The notes beneath the pieces were generated by a model that saw only the letters and a list, made by a program, of their open reading frames with translations, searched no databases and was not told the origin of the DNA. A stretch of 64,000 bases of DNA from JAJXWB01 sp964634325 (GTDB lineage Bacteria; Pseudomonadota; Alphaproteobacteria; Rhizobiales; Beijerinckiaceae): assembly GCA_964634325.1 (NCBI GenBank), contig CAZWJF010000008.1:1-64000 (forward strand). The letters are read 5' to 3'. Shown piece by piece: positions 26,342 through 34,771 of this stretch (positions are counted from its first letter, which is position 1; every line of letters starts with the position of its first letter). A program made the position numbers and the translations under genes.

Positions 26342-26357
26342 TTAAAAATTTGTTAAC
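26342..26357. promoter_or_regulatory. CtrA-type binding site upstream of dnaA
   Basis: TTAAAAATTTGTTAAC matches the full CtrA consensus TTAA-N7-TTAAC exactly. CtrA is the master cell-cycle regulator of Alphaproteobacteria. The site lies about 715 bases upstream of the dnaA start and just beyond the rpsT terminator, so dnaA is the only downstream gene it could plausibly control. Binding is inferred from the motif only. Confidence 0.6.
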
Positions 26358-26398
26358 GTGGCAGAGATCAGACTCGTAACGCACACCGAAATTTACGC

Positions 26399-26425
26399 GA
26401 AAAAAAACCGGGCCAGCGCCCGGTT
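26399..26425 (-). terminator. Rho-independent terminator of rpsT
   Basis: On the minus strand an 8 bp stem (AACCGGGC with GCCCGGTT, 26406-26425) with a four-base loop is followed by a run of at least seven U. It starts 33 bases after the rpsT stop and would separate rpsT from dnaA. Confidence 0.9.
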
Positions 26426-26457
26426 CTTTCGCATTCCTCGACGGCCGACGGCTTGCG

Positions 26458-26724
26458 TCAGTTCGCCATGGCCTTCACGCGCGAAGTAAGGCGAGACACC
26501 TTACGCGACGCGTTGTTCTTGTGAATGATCCCCTTCTGGGCGGCCCGCATGACGAGCGGCGCAGCCGTCGAAAGCGCGGTCGCCGCGGCGGTCTGATCGC
26601 CGCTCGCGATCGCCTCTTCCACCTTGCGAAGGAAGGTTCGCATTTGCCCACGGCGCGCGCGGCGGACGGCCGTGCGGCGGGCGATCTTACGAACGGCCTT
26701 TTTAGCCGAACTGGTGTTAGCCAT
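26458..26724 (-). CDS. rpsT: 30S ribosomal protein S20
   Basis: An 88-residue basic primary 16S rRNA-binding protein. The start MANTSSAKKAVRK is standard, with the RMRTF-like QMRTFLRKVEEAI block and HKNNASRKVSRLTSRVKAM at the end. AGGAAA lies seven bases upstream of ATG 26724. It is a single-gene transcript closed by a strong terminator and placed upstream of dnaA, the usual Hyphomicrobiales arrangement. Confidence 0.97.
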   Translation of the reverse strand: MANTSSAKKAVRKIARRTAVRRARRGQMRTFLRKVEEAIASGDQTAAATALSTAAPLVMRAAQKGIIHKNNASRKVSRLTSRVKAMAN

Positions 26725-26776
26725 TGCAATTTCCTCAGAGCCGGCCGCAGGCGGCCGCAAAATTCCAAATGAGCGA

Positions 26777-26803
26777 GCCCGGCTCTAAGGCATAGAACCG
26801 GGC
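26777..26803 (-). terminator. Probable terminator of the enoyl-CoA hydratase gene
   Basis: On the minus strand an 11 bp stem (GCCCGGTTCTA pairing with TAGAGCCGGGC, one G-U pair) encloses a five-base loop, 49 bases after the hydratase stop. The following bases contain only short U runs (ATTTGGAATTTTG), so it is weaker than the rpsT terminator. Confidence 0.6.
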
Positions 26804-26852
26804 GATGGCCGCTTGATATTCACAAATGCCGCCGCCGTCAACGGTCGGCGAC

Positions 26853-27626
26853 CTAGCGGTGGCGGAACTGCGGCGGGCGCTTTTCGACGAACGCCGTCAT
26901 GCCTTCCTTCTTGTCTTCGAGCGCGAACATCGAATGGAACACGCGCCGCTCGAACCTGATCCCTTCGCTCAAAGTGGTCTCGTAGGACCGATTGACGGTT
27001 TCCTTGGTCAGCATGACCGTGGGTCGAGAGAAGCCCGCGATGATCTGCGCCGTCTTGATCGCCTCCGCGACGAGTTCGTCGGCGGGAATGATCCGGGACA
27101 CGAGCCCGGAACGTTCCGCCTCCGCCGCATCCATCATCCGGCCGGTGAGGCACAATTCCATGGCCTTCGACTTGCCGACGAACCGGGTCAGGCGCTGCGT
27201 TCCGCCGACGCCGGGCATGACGCCGAGTTTGATTTCCGGTTGCCCGAATTTTGCGGTGTCTGACGCCAAGATGAAATCGCACATCATGGCCAGTTCACAA
27301 CCGCCGCCAAGCGCAAAGCCGGAGACTGCAGCGATCAAAGGCTTACGGATTCGTGTAATTCCTTCCCACGACGTAATAAAGTCGGAAAGATACGCATCCA
27401 TGTACGACTTCGGAAGCATCTCCTTGATATCGGCTCCGGCCGCGAACGCTTTCGTGGAGCCGGTAATTACCATACATCCGATGCCGTCGTCTTTGTCGAA
27501 TGCGATCAGAGCAGTGTTGAGCTCTTCGATCAGCTCTGAATTGAGGGCGTTCAGGGCTTGCGGACGATTGAGGCGCACAAGGCCGACATTGTCGTGCGTC
27601 TCGACGATGATGTTCGCGAAAGTCAA
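26853..27626 (-). CDS. Enoyl-CoA hydratase
   Basis: A 257-residue crotonase-fold enzyme, probably adding water to 2-trans-enoyl-CoA in fatty-acid beta-oxidation. Marks are RPQALNALNSELIEEL, the oxyanion-hole segment FAAGADIKEM near 63-72, AAVSGFALGGGCELAMMCD near 98-116, and the catalytic Glu region GQPEIKLGVMPGVGGTQRL. Both usual Glu residues appear present. I use TTG 27626 because GGAGGGG precedes it at seven bases and the length then equals the family norm. In-frame sequence further upstream overlaps the cysK end. Confidence 0.93.
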   Translation of the reverse strand: MTFANIIVETHDNVGLVRLNRPQALNALNSELIEELNTALIAFDKDDGIGCMVITGSTKAFAAGADIKEMLPKSYMDAYLSDFITSWEGITRIRKPLIAAVSGFALGGGCELAMMCDFILASDTAKFGQPEIKLGVMPGVGGTQRLTRFVGKSKAMELCLTGRMMDAAEAERSGLVSRIIPADELVAEAIKTAQIIAGFSRPTVMLTKETVNRSYETTLSEGIRFERRVFHSMFALEDKKEGMTAFVEKRPPQFRHR

Positions 27627-27684
27627 AAGCCCCTCCGTCGCTTCCTGTGGCGATCGCCTGAATGCGCTCGCTGGACTGGGCGAT

Positions 27685-28656
27685 TTATAGACCTTCGAAC
27701 AAGGCCGTCGACAGATATCGTTCGGCGAAGGAAGGAATAATGACCACGATGTTCTTGCCCGCCATCTCCGGACGTCCGCCCACTTCGATCGCCGCCGCGA
27801 GAGCCGCGCCCGACGAAATCCCGACCGGCGCGCCCTCCAGCCGCGCGACCAGGCGCGCAGTGTCGAAGGCCGTCTGATTTCCGACCTTGACGACCTCGTC
27901 GATGACGGATCGATCGAGAACCGGCGGCACAAACCCCGCGCCGATCCCTTGAATCTTGTGAGGCCCCGGCTGTCCACCGGACAGCACGGGCGAGTCCTCC
28001 GGCTCGACCGCGACCACTCTCAAATCCGGCTTTCGCGCCTTGAGAACCTGACCGACGCCGGTAATCGTGCCGCCCGTGCCCACCCCGGAGACGAATACGT
28101 CGATTGCGCCCCCGCAATCGTTCCAGATTTCTTCAGCGGTCGTGCGCCGGTGGATGTCCGGGTTCGCGGGATTTTCGAATTGCTGCGGAATCACCGCGTT
28201 CGGGATCGATTTAGCGAGTTCGTCTGCTTTGGCGATCGCGCCTTTCATGCCTTGCGCGGCTGGCGTCAGCTCCAGTTCCGCGCCGAGGAGGGCGAGCATC
28301 TTGCGCCGCTCGATCGACATCGACTCCGGCATAACCAAAATCAGTCGATAGCCCCGCGCCGCAGCGACAAAGGCGAGCGCGATGCCGGTGTTCCCCGAGG
28401 TCGGCTCGACAAGGGTGGTCTTGCCGGGGGCGATCCGACCGGCCGCCTCCATCGCGGCGATCATGTTGACGCCGATCCGATCCTTGACGCTGGCAAGCGG
28501 ATTAAAGAATTCCAGCTTCGCCAGAATATGGGCCTTGATCCCTCGCTCCGCTGCAAGTCGCTCCAGTCGGACGATGGGCGTGTCGCCGATCGTTTCGATA
28601 ATCGAGGCATAGATCCGTCCCCGGCCTGGGGCGCGCTGCGCTTCGTGCTGTGTCAT
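27685..28656 (-). CDS. cysK: Cysteine synthase A (O-acetylserine sulfhydrylase)
   Basis: A 323-residue PLP enzyme of the beta family making cysteine from O-acetylserine and sulfide. The Schiff-base lysine is in ASVKDRIG near residue 49, the substrate loop is EPTSGNTGIALA, the PLP phosphate loop is SGVGTGGTITGVG, and the C-terminal SSGAALAAA holds the pyridine-nitrogen Ser. ATG 28656 has GGGA upstream. It is followed 58 bases later by the hydratase. An OASS-B or cystathionine-synthase-like role is possible but less likely. Confidence 0.94.
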   Translation of the reverse strand: MTQHEAQRAPGRGRIYASIIETIGDTPIVRLERLAAERGIKAHILAKLEFFNPLASVKDRIGVNMIAAMEAAGRIAPGKTTLVEPTSGNTGIALAFVAAARGYRLILVMPESMSIERRKMLALLGAELELTPAAQGMKGAIAKADELAKSIPNAVIPQQFENPANPDIHRRTTAEEIWNDCGGAIDVFVSGVGTGGTITGVGQVLKARKPDLRVVAVEPEDSPVLSGGQPGPHKIQGIGAGFVPPVLDRSVIDEVVKVGNQTAFDTARLVARLEGAPVGISSGAALAAAIEVGGRPEMAGKNIVVIIPSFAERYLSTALFEGL

Positions 28657-28786
28657 GACGCTTCCCTTGTCTCCACCTTGGCGGAATGCAGAAGATGATC
28701 GGATTGTCCCGGTTCGCCGCAGACGGTTCAATCGCATTTTGAGACGTTTTTGGAGAAGGATTGTTTCTTGAAGCGCCGTTTGGCGA

Positions 28787-29254
28787 TCAATTCGTTCCAG
28801 TTGATCCGAAGCCGCCGTCTTTACGCGACGTATCCGACAATTCCGCCGCAACCTCGATTTCCGCGCGCGCCACCGGCGCGATGACCAATTGCGCCATCCG
28901 AACGCCACGTTCAAGGAGGAACGGCGCGTCGCCGAGGTTCACCAGCAAGACTTTGATTTCGCCGCGATAGTCGCAATCGATCGTTCCCGGCGTGTTGAGC
29001 ACCGTTACGCCGTGTTTGAGCGCGAGGCCGGAGCGGGGACGGATCTGCGCCTCGAATCCTTCCGGCAATTCGATGCAAAATCCGGTAGGCACAAGCGCGC
29101 GGCCTCCGGGAGCGAGCGATTTCGTCTCGGACGACGCCAGCGCGCAGGCGAGATCGAGACCGGCGGCGCCGGCGCTTTGGTACGTCGGAAGATCAATGCC
29201 GTCCGAATGCGGCAGGCGCCGAATTCGGACAGCTATGCGCGTCGAGGCGCTCAT
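28787..29254 (-). CDS. dut: Deoxyuridine 5'-triphosphate nucleotidohydrolase
   Basis: A 155-residue trimeric dUTPase that converts dUTP to dUMP and keeps uracil out of DNA. All five motifs are visible: AGAAGLDL, RPRSGLALKHG, GTIDCDYRGEIKVLL, RMAQLVIAP and the C-terminal GGFGSTG arm. The ATG overlaps the coaBC stop by four bases, so the two are translationally coupled in the ubiE-ubiB-coaBC-dut run. Confidence 0.97.
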   Translation of the reverse strand: MSASTRIAVRIRRLPHSDGIDLPTYQSAGAAGLDLACALASSETKSLAPGGRALVPTGFCIELPEGFEAQIRPRSGLALKHGVTVLNTPGTIDCDYRGEIKVLLVNLGDAPFLLERGVRMAQLVIAPVARAEIEVAAELSDTSRKDGGFGSTGTN

Positions 29255-30501
29255 GCGCCGACGCCCAGCCTGCGAGCAATGAGTTCCGCGAGGCGCGCGC
29301 CGATTGCAGTTTTGTCAGCCTGCTCCCAAGGATGCGCCCCATCCGTGTCGACGATCACGACTCGATTGCGGTCGCCGCCGAAAATGGATTGTTCCGCCCC
29401 AACATCGTTAGCGACGACCAGATCGCACCCTTTGCGATCGAGCTTTGCGCGGGCGTTCGAAACGAGATTCTCGGTTTCGGCGGCGAACCCGACGACTACC
29501 CGCGGTCGACCAACGGTCATCTTGCCGACCGTCGCCAGAATATCGGGATTTTCGACGAGCTCGATGGTCGGTGGACCCATCACGCCTTTCTTGGTTTTCT
29601 GGGTTGCGGCTTCCTTCACCCTCCAGTCGGCGACGGCGGCGGCGGCTACGAAGATGTCGGCCGGAAGAGCGCGCTGCACTTCCGCAAGCATTTCGACCGC
29701 AGTTTCGATTGGCTGGAAAACGACGCCGGCCGGCGGCGCGATTGCGACGGGTCCGCTGACGAGGATCGTCTCAGCTCCAGCCGCCGCCAGCGCCGCCGCT
29801 ATCGCATAGCCCTGTTTGCCCGAAGACTTGTTGCTGATGTAGCGAACAGGATCTATGGCCTCGCGAGTCGGTCCGGCCGTCACGATCGCGCGACGTCCCG
29901 CCAGCGGCTTGGACGACCGCCCTTCGGGAAGATCGATTTTCGGCAAAACGCCGTCGGCCGTCAGGGATTCGAGTTGTGCGACAATCTCGAGCGGTTCGAT
30001 CATGCGTCCCGGTCCGAATTCGCCGCAGGCCATTTCGCCATCGGCCGGCCCCAGAATCTTGCAGCCGGCCTGCCGCAACAACTCGACGTTTCTCCGCGTC
30101 GCCGAATGAACCCACATACGAACGTTCATCGCCGGCGCGAAAATCGGAGCGCGATCGGCGGCGAGAAGCAAGGTGGACGCGAGATCGTTAGCCAGCCCAT
30201 GCGCCGCCTTGGCCATGAGATCGGCGGTCGCGGGCGCTACCAAGATGACATCGGCCGCGCGCGACAGCTGGATGTGGCCCATCTCGGTTTCGTCGGTCAG
30301 CGAAAAAAGTTCATCGTATACCTTTTCGCCAGTCAGACTGGCTACCGACAGGGGCGTGACGAACTGCTTCGCCGCTTCGGTCATCACCGCGGTGATCCTG
30401 ACGCCCCGCTCGCGCAGGCGTCGGATAAGTTCAAGCGTCTTGTAAGCCGCGATGCCGCCGCTGATGATCAGGAGCAGATGCTTTCCAGCGAGGTTTGACA
30501 T
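29251..30501 (-). CDS. coaBC: Bifunctional phosphopantothenoylcysteine decarboxylase/phosphopantothenate-cysteine ligase
   Basis: 416 residues carrying two steps of coenzyme A synthesis. The N-terminal flavin (HFCD) domain has ISGGIAAYKTLELIR, the catalytic His in the DETEMGHIQLSR stretch, and MNVRMW. The C-terminal CoaB domain starts around AIVTAGPTREAIDPVR, with ISNKSSGKQGYAIA and the KxKK-like TQKTKK. ATG 30501 begins the flavin domain directly. It follows ubiB by 16 bases and overlaps dut. Confidence 0.96.
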   Translation of the reverse strand: MSNLAGKHLLLIISGGIAAYKTLELIRRLRERGVRITAVMTEAAKQFVTPLSVASLTGEKVYDELFSLTDETEMGHIQLSRAADVILVAPATADLMAKAAHGLANDLASTLLLAADRAPIFAPAMNVRMWVHSATRRNVELLRQAGCKILGPADGEMACGEFGPGRMIEPLEIVAQLESLTADGVLPKIDLPEGRSSKPLAGRRAIVTAGPTREAIDPVRYISNKSSGKQGYAIAAALAAAGAETILVSGPVAIAPPAGVVFQPIETAVEMLAEVQRALPADIFVAAAAVADWRVKEAATQKTKKGVMGPPTIELVENPDILATVGKMTVGRPRVVVGFAAETENLVSNARAKLDRKGCDLVVANDVGAEQSIFGGDRNRVVIVDTDGAHPWEQADKTAIGARLAELIARRLGVGA

Positions 30502-30517
30502 GCCTTGCTCCCGTTTC

Positions 30518-32062
30518 TCAACGCAGGAGGGCGATCGCCGCCGCCGCCGCCAACAGCCAGAGCGGAAGGCTGGACCAATAGGAGATCGACGAAGCTTTGA
30601 CGTTCGCCGAGTCCAGGTCTGCGCGCGCCTGAAGATTCTCGGTAATCGTATCGAGGCGGTCGAGCATCTGCGGCGCGCGCGCGACGGCCTGCAACGCTGC
30701 GCCGACCACATCTTGCGCGTCGCGCATCTTGCCCGCGGGACCGAGATTTTCCTCGATCCATGCGCGAATGACCGGCTCCGCAGTCGTCCACATGTTCAGG
30801 TTCGGATCGAGCGTTCGCGCAACGCCTTCGACGACCACCATGGTCTTTTGCAGGAGCACCAATTCGGTGCGGGTCGACATGTCGAACAACGCCGTGATCT
30901 CGAACAGCAAGGTCAACACCTTCGCCATCGATATCTGGTCGGCTGTGCGCGAATGGATCGGTTCGCCGACCGCGCGTATGGCCTGGGCGAATTCGGCGAC
31001 GCCATGGCTGCGAGGGACATAACCCGCGTCGAAATGGACAATCGCCACGCGACGATAGTCGCGGGTTATGAAGCCAAAGAGGATTTCCGCGAGGAATTTC
31101 CGCTGCGCCGGGGTCAGTCGGCCCATAATGCCGAAATCCACTGCGACGACGCCGCCTTCTCGGTCGACGAACAAATTCCCCTGGTGCATGTCGGCGTGGA
31201 AAAATCCGTCGCGGACCGCGTGGCGCAAGAACGACTGAATAACCGTCGCGCCGAGTTTCGGCAGATCGAGACCAGCAGCCTGCAAAGCCGCGACATTCGA
31301 CAGCGGGACCCCATCGATCCATTCGGTCGTAAGAACGTCGCGCCCTGTTCGGTTCCAATCGACTTCCGGCGTCCGAAAGCCGGGGTCGGCTGCGGTGTTC
31401 TCGCGAAATTCGGAGGCCGCAGCCGCTTCGAGACGGAGGTCCATCTCGAGGCTGACGCTGCGCGCAAGGGTTTCAACCACAGCGACGAGCCGCAGGCGGC
31501 GCGCCTCGGCAGAGCCGCGCTCCGCCATCTGCGCGGCGAACATCATATCGTCGAGATCGCGCCGAAATCGGACGTTGATTCCGGGCCGCAATACCTTCAC
31601 AGCGACGTAGCGACCGCCATCTTCTTCTCTTGTGCGGGCCTTATGAACCTGAGCAATCGACGCCGCCGCGACTGGCTCGCCGAATTCCGAGAAAATGTCC
31701 GAGAACGGTTGGCCGAACGTGCGTTCGATCGTCTGTATCGCCTCGGCGCGCCCGAACGGCTCCATGCGGTCCTGCAACTCTTCCAGCGCGCGCGCCGCTT
31801 CGAAGCCGACAATATCCGGCCGCGTTGCAAGAAACTGACCGAGCTTGACGTACGAAGGCCCTAGAAGCGCCATCGCGCGTGCGATCGAATTCTTGGACTT
31901 GATCGCATCTCGTCGCGCAAACTTCCGGAAGAGGAGGAAAAATGGACGCGCGGTCGGAGGCAGCAGTTCCGGGTCGACGTCGAGAAAGACGCCTTCGCGC
32001 GCGAGGATCAATCCCGCGCGAGCAAGACGAACGACGTGAATGATGCTCGTGAAGAAACGCAC
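30518..32062 (-). CDS. ubiB: UbiB-family atypical kinase for ubiquinone synthesis
   Basis: 514 residues. An ABC1/ADCK ATPase needed for ubiquinone biosynthesis, probably helping to extract or organise membrane-bound intermediates rather than hydroxylating them itself. The signature KxGQ is in GPSYVKLGQFLATRPD, the Ala-rich loop is AAASIAQVHKA, the kinase-like loop is FFHADMHQGNLF and the metal motif VDFGIMG. Two hydrophobic helices end the protein (SYWSSLPLWLLAAAAAIALL). It starts at GTG 32062, 10 bases after ubiE. Confidence 0.96.
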   Translation of the reverse strand: MRFFTSIIHVVRLARAGLILAREGVFLDVDPELLPPTARPFFLLFRKFARRDAIKSKNSIARAMALLGPSYVKLGQFLATRPDIVGFEAARALEELQDRMEPFGRAEAIQTIERTFGQPFSDIFSEFGEPVAAASIAQVHKARTREEDGGRYVAVKVLRPGINVRFRRDLDDMMFAAQMAERGSAEARRLRLVAVVETLARSVSLEMDLRLEAAAASEFRENTAADPGFRTPEVDWNRTGRDVLTTEWIDGVPLSNVAALQAAGLDLPKLGATVIQSFLRHAVRDGFFHADMHQGNLFVDREGGVVAVDFGIMGRLTPAQRKFLAEILFGFITRDYRRVAIVHFDAGYVPRSHGVAEFAQAIRAVGEPIHSRTADQISMAKVLTLLFEITALFDMSTRTELVLLQKTMVVVEGVARTLDPNLNMWTTAEPVIRAWIEENLGPAGKMRDAQDVVGAALQAVARAPQMLDRLDTITENLQARADLDSANVKASSISYWSSLPLWLLAAAAAIALLR

Positions 32063-32072
32063 TCGACCGTCT

Positions 32073-32852
32073 CTAGATATTCCAGCCGCTGTGTATCGCG
32101 ACCACGCCGCCCGTGAGTCGCTCGAACGACGCCCGTCGGAACCCGGCGTCCTCGATCATGTCGCGAAATTCTTCCGCCTTGGGGAATTTCCGAATCGACT
32201 CGACGAGGTAGCGATAGGGATGCGCGTCGCCGGTCACGCGCTCTCCCAGCCGCGGCACGACGCGGAAAGAATATTGATCGTAGATCCTGTCCATGATCGG
32301 CAGGTCGACCTGAGAGAATTCGAGGCACAGAAATCGCCCGCCTTTCTTCAGGACACGCCGCGCTTCCGCAAGAGCTTTGGGGATGCGCGGCACATTCCGG
32401 ATGCCGAAAGCGATCGTGTAGACATCGAAGCTGGCGTCCGGAAACGGCAAATCTTCCGCGTTGGCCTCGACGGTCTCGACGCGATCGTCGTAACCCAATT
32501 GAAGCGCGCGCCGCCGACAAACCGCGAGCATATCCGCGTTGATGTCGACGACGGTCGAATGGGCGGTCTTGATGTCCTGTTCTGCAATGCGAAAGGCGAT
32601 GTCGCCGGTCCCACCCGCGACGTCGATATGTCGCCATGATCGCGACCGGGCAGGCCGCGCCATCGCAACGAACACGTTCTTCCACTCCCGATGCAAGCCA
32701 GCCGACATCAGATCGTTCATCAGATCGTAGCGATCCGCGACCTTGTGAAAAACTTCGTCGACCAACGCTTGCTTGGATTCGAGCGGAACGCGCTCAAAAC
32801 CAAAATCCGCGCTGCTGCGATCGATTGATCCGGACGGGCCCGTCGCGTTCAT
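32073..32852 (-). CDS. ubiE: Ubiquinone/menaquinone C-methyltransferase UbiE
   Basis: A 259-residue SAM-dependent C-methyltransferase for the benzoquinone ring. The conserved block FHKVADRYDLMNDLMSAGLHR is near residues 36-57, motif I is DVAGGTGDIAFR, and YTIAFGIRNVPRI and LCLEFSQ follow. ATG 32852 is used; an in-frame start nine codons upstream adds nothing conserved. It heads the ubiE-ubiB-coaBC-dut run and is divergent from mutM over about 100 bases. Confidence 0.96.
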   Translation of the reverse strand: MNATGPSGSIDRSSADFGFERVPLESKQALVDEVFHKVADRYDLMNDLMSAGLHREWKNVFVAMARPARSRSWRHIDVAGGTGDIAFRIAEQDIKTAHSTVVDINADMLAVCRRRALQLGYDDRVETVEANAEDLPFPDASFDVYTIAFGIRNVPRIPKALAEARRVLKKGGRFLCLEFSQVDLPIMDRIYDQYSFRVVPRLGERVTGDAHPYRYLVESIRKFPKAEEFRDMIEDAGFRRASFERLTGGVVAIHSGWNI

Positions 32853-32955
32853 GCCTTGATCCCCTTGCCGGCGGGACAATAGCCGGTCTGCGCGCCTATA
32901 TCTACGCGACCGGCCGCCGCGTCCGGTCGAAGGTTAACTGAGGCGGGAGCCCAAA

Positions 32956-33837
32956 ATGCCGGAACTTCCAGAGGTCGAAACGACCAGACGCGGGCTGGCG
33001 CGGTTCATCGACGGACGCAAGGTCGGCGAGATCGTGCTCAACCGGCCAGACCTGCGGTTCCCGTTCCAGCCGGATTTCCGAACGCGCCTGACCGGCCAAA
33101 CCATTCTGGGCGTCGATCGGCGCGCGAAATATCTGATAGTCCGGCTGTCAAGCGGAGACGCCATGGTCGCTCATCTCGGGATGAGCGGCTCGTTCCGCGT
33201 TGTGCTCGACGGTCCGGATCAGGAGACCGCCAATCTGTACCGGTCGATACCGAAATTCGCGACGCATGATCATGTAATCCTGCGCCTGAACGACGGTTCG
33301 CAGGTTATCTATAATGACCCGCGAAGATTCGGCTTCATGTTCGTCGCGTCGTTCTCCGAACTCGAGCAGCACCCGCGCTTCCAGAAGATCGGCGTCGAGC
33401 CGCTCGAACCGCCGCTCGATGAAGCCGTGCTGCGTCGTGTTCTTTCTGATACGAACTTGAGCCTCAAGGCTGCGCTGCTCGATCAACGTAAGATCGCGGG
33501 TCTCGGAAACATTTACGTATGCGAGGCGCTCCATCGAGCGCGCCTGTCGCCCTTCCGGACTGCGCGATCGATTGCAGGCGCGGGCCAGAACTCTTTGATG
33601 CGTCGCGTTCGCCTCGCACGCGCGATCATTGACGTCTTGGGCGAGGCGATCGACGCTGGCGGATCGTCGTTACGCGATTTTTCGGGTGCGGACGGGAAGC
33701 CCGGCTATTTCCAGCACGTATTCAGAGTCTACGACCGAGAGGGCGCGCCCTGCCCGCAAGACGGATGCAATGGCGTCGTCGAGCGTGCGACGCAGTCCGG
33801 ACGATCCACATTTTATTGCGCAGCATGCCAGAAATGA
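32956..33837 (+). CDS. mutM: Formamidopyrimidine-DNA glycosylase
   Basis: A 293-residue bifunctional glycosylase/AP lyase removing 8-oxoguanine and formamidopyrimidines. It begins PELPEVETTRRGL, giving the catalytic N-terminal Pro and Glu, with LGMSGSFRV, the H2TH region AGLGNIYVCEALHRA and a C-terminal zinc finger ending FYCAACQ. The first zinc pair has four residues between the Cys, as in other alphaproteobacterial copies. It is divergent from ubiE. Confidence 0.97.
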   Translation: MPELPEVETTRRGLARFIDGRKVGEIVLNRPDLRFPFQPDFRTRLTGQTILGVDRRAKYLIVRLSSGDAMVAHLGMSGSFRVVLDGPDQETANLYRSIPKFATHDHVILRLNDGSQVIYNDPRRFGFMFVASFSELEQHPRFQKIGVEPLEPPLDEAVLRRVLSDTNLSLKAALLDQRKIAGLGNIYVCEALHRARLSPFRTARSIAGAGQNSLMRRVRLARAIIDVLGEAIDAGGSSLRDFSGADGKPGYFQHVFRVYDREGAPCPQDGCNGVVERATQSGRSTFYCAACQK

Positions 33838-33973
33838 GCAATCGCGCCTCTCATGTCGACTTTCGTGAACGCGATCCTCATAGATGCCGGGCGGCAGTCC
33901 CGAAGTGTGCGGGAGCTGGCGCCTCTCCTTCGAATCCATAGCGACTCAAAGCGAGTTTCGTTATTGTTTATGG

Positions 33974-34771
33974 ATGCGGCGGCTTCGACGGAATGAACGT
34001 GCGCGCTCCGAATGTCCCGAATTGGAGCTTCAGCACGACGGAGAAACATATCGAGTTCAGTTGCGGCGCTTAGACACCGCACGTCGCTTTATTCTGCGAG
34101 TGCGCGGCGCCACGCGCGACGCGGTTCTGACGATGCCAAAGCGGGCGTCGTTGAAGGACGCAGCGGATTTTGCCGAACGCAATGCCGCGTGGGTCGGCGT
34201 GCGGTTACGGCGCTTGCCGCAACAGGTCACATTCGTCGATGGGGCGACGTTTCCCCTGCAGGGACGACAGACACGAATTGTACACGCCAGAGGCTCGCGG
34301 GGCGTCGCCTGGCTCTCCGATAATTCGTCGTCTGGAGCAACCGAGCAGGTTCTCTACGTGACCGGCGGAGAGCCCCACGTCGAGCGCCGCGTTCGCGATT
34401 GGCTGAGAAGTCGTGCGCGCGCGGAGCTCTTGTCCGCGGTTAGCCGTTACGCGGAACTGCTTTCAAAGCCCATGCCTCCCGTCAGCCTGCGCGACACGAC
34501 GACGAGATGGGGCTCTTGTTCGTCGAGCGGATCGCTCAATTTTTCGTGGCGATTGATCATGGCGCCGCGAGAGGTGCTCAGTTACTTGGCGGCGCATGAA
34601 GTGTGTCACCTCGTGCACATGGATCATTCCGCGCGGTTCTGGAGACTATGCCGATCGATTTGCCCGGAGACAGATGCCGCGGAGGCTTGGCTGAAAGCCC
34701 ACGGTCCCGATCTGCATCGCTATGGAACGAAGAGTTCGCGCAGCGCGAACCCGGGCGCAATCACGTTCTGA
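33974..34771 (+). CDS. YgjP/WSS1-type zinc metallopeptidase (M48/DUF45)
   Basis: About 265 residues from ATG 33974. An N-terminal beta-rich part (FILRVRGATRDAVLTMPKRAS) precedes the peptidase domain with TRWGSCSSSGSLNFSWRL and the zinc motif HEVCHLVHMDHSARFW (His208, Glu209, His212, third ligand His218). The physiological substrate of these cytosolic proteases is unsettled; SprT/WSS1 relatives act on DNA-protein crosslinks. The start is uncertain, since an in-frame ATG at 33884 would add 30 residues that look non-conserved. The 3' end overlaps the convergent trmB by 11 bases. Confidence 0.85.
   Translation: MRRLRRNERARSECPELELQHDGETYRVQLRRLDTARRFILRVRGATRDAVLTMPKRASLKDAADFAERNAAWVGVRLRRLPQQVTFVDGATFPLQGRQTRIVHARGSRGVAWLSDNSSSGATEQVLYVTGGEPHVERRVRDWLRSRARAELLSAVSRYAELLSKPMPPVSLRDTTTRWGSCSSSGSLNFSWRLIMAPREVLSYLAAHEVCHLVHMDHSARFWRLCRSICPETDAAEAWLKAHGPDLHRYGTKSSRSANPGAITF

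Larger units (their letters stand above)
25626..26457. other. Long non-coding spacer upstream of dnaA
   Basis: 832 bases without a convincing gene between dnaA and rpsT. It contains the rpsT terminator (26399-26425), a perfect CtrA-type site (26342-26357), and GANTC sites at 25861, 26161, 26242, 26249, 26301 and 26371, five of them within 215 bases. The part nearest dnaA has no classical DnaA box that I can find. The dnaA promoter must lie in here, so dnaA mRNA may have a long leader. Short open frames in it lack any family character. Confidence 0.7.

Noticed and set aside
30452..31864. Long plus-strand frame antisense to ubiB (and a similar one at 29332-30498 antisense to coaBC)
   Set aside because: Both lie entirely over well-supported genes and show no motifs.
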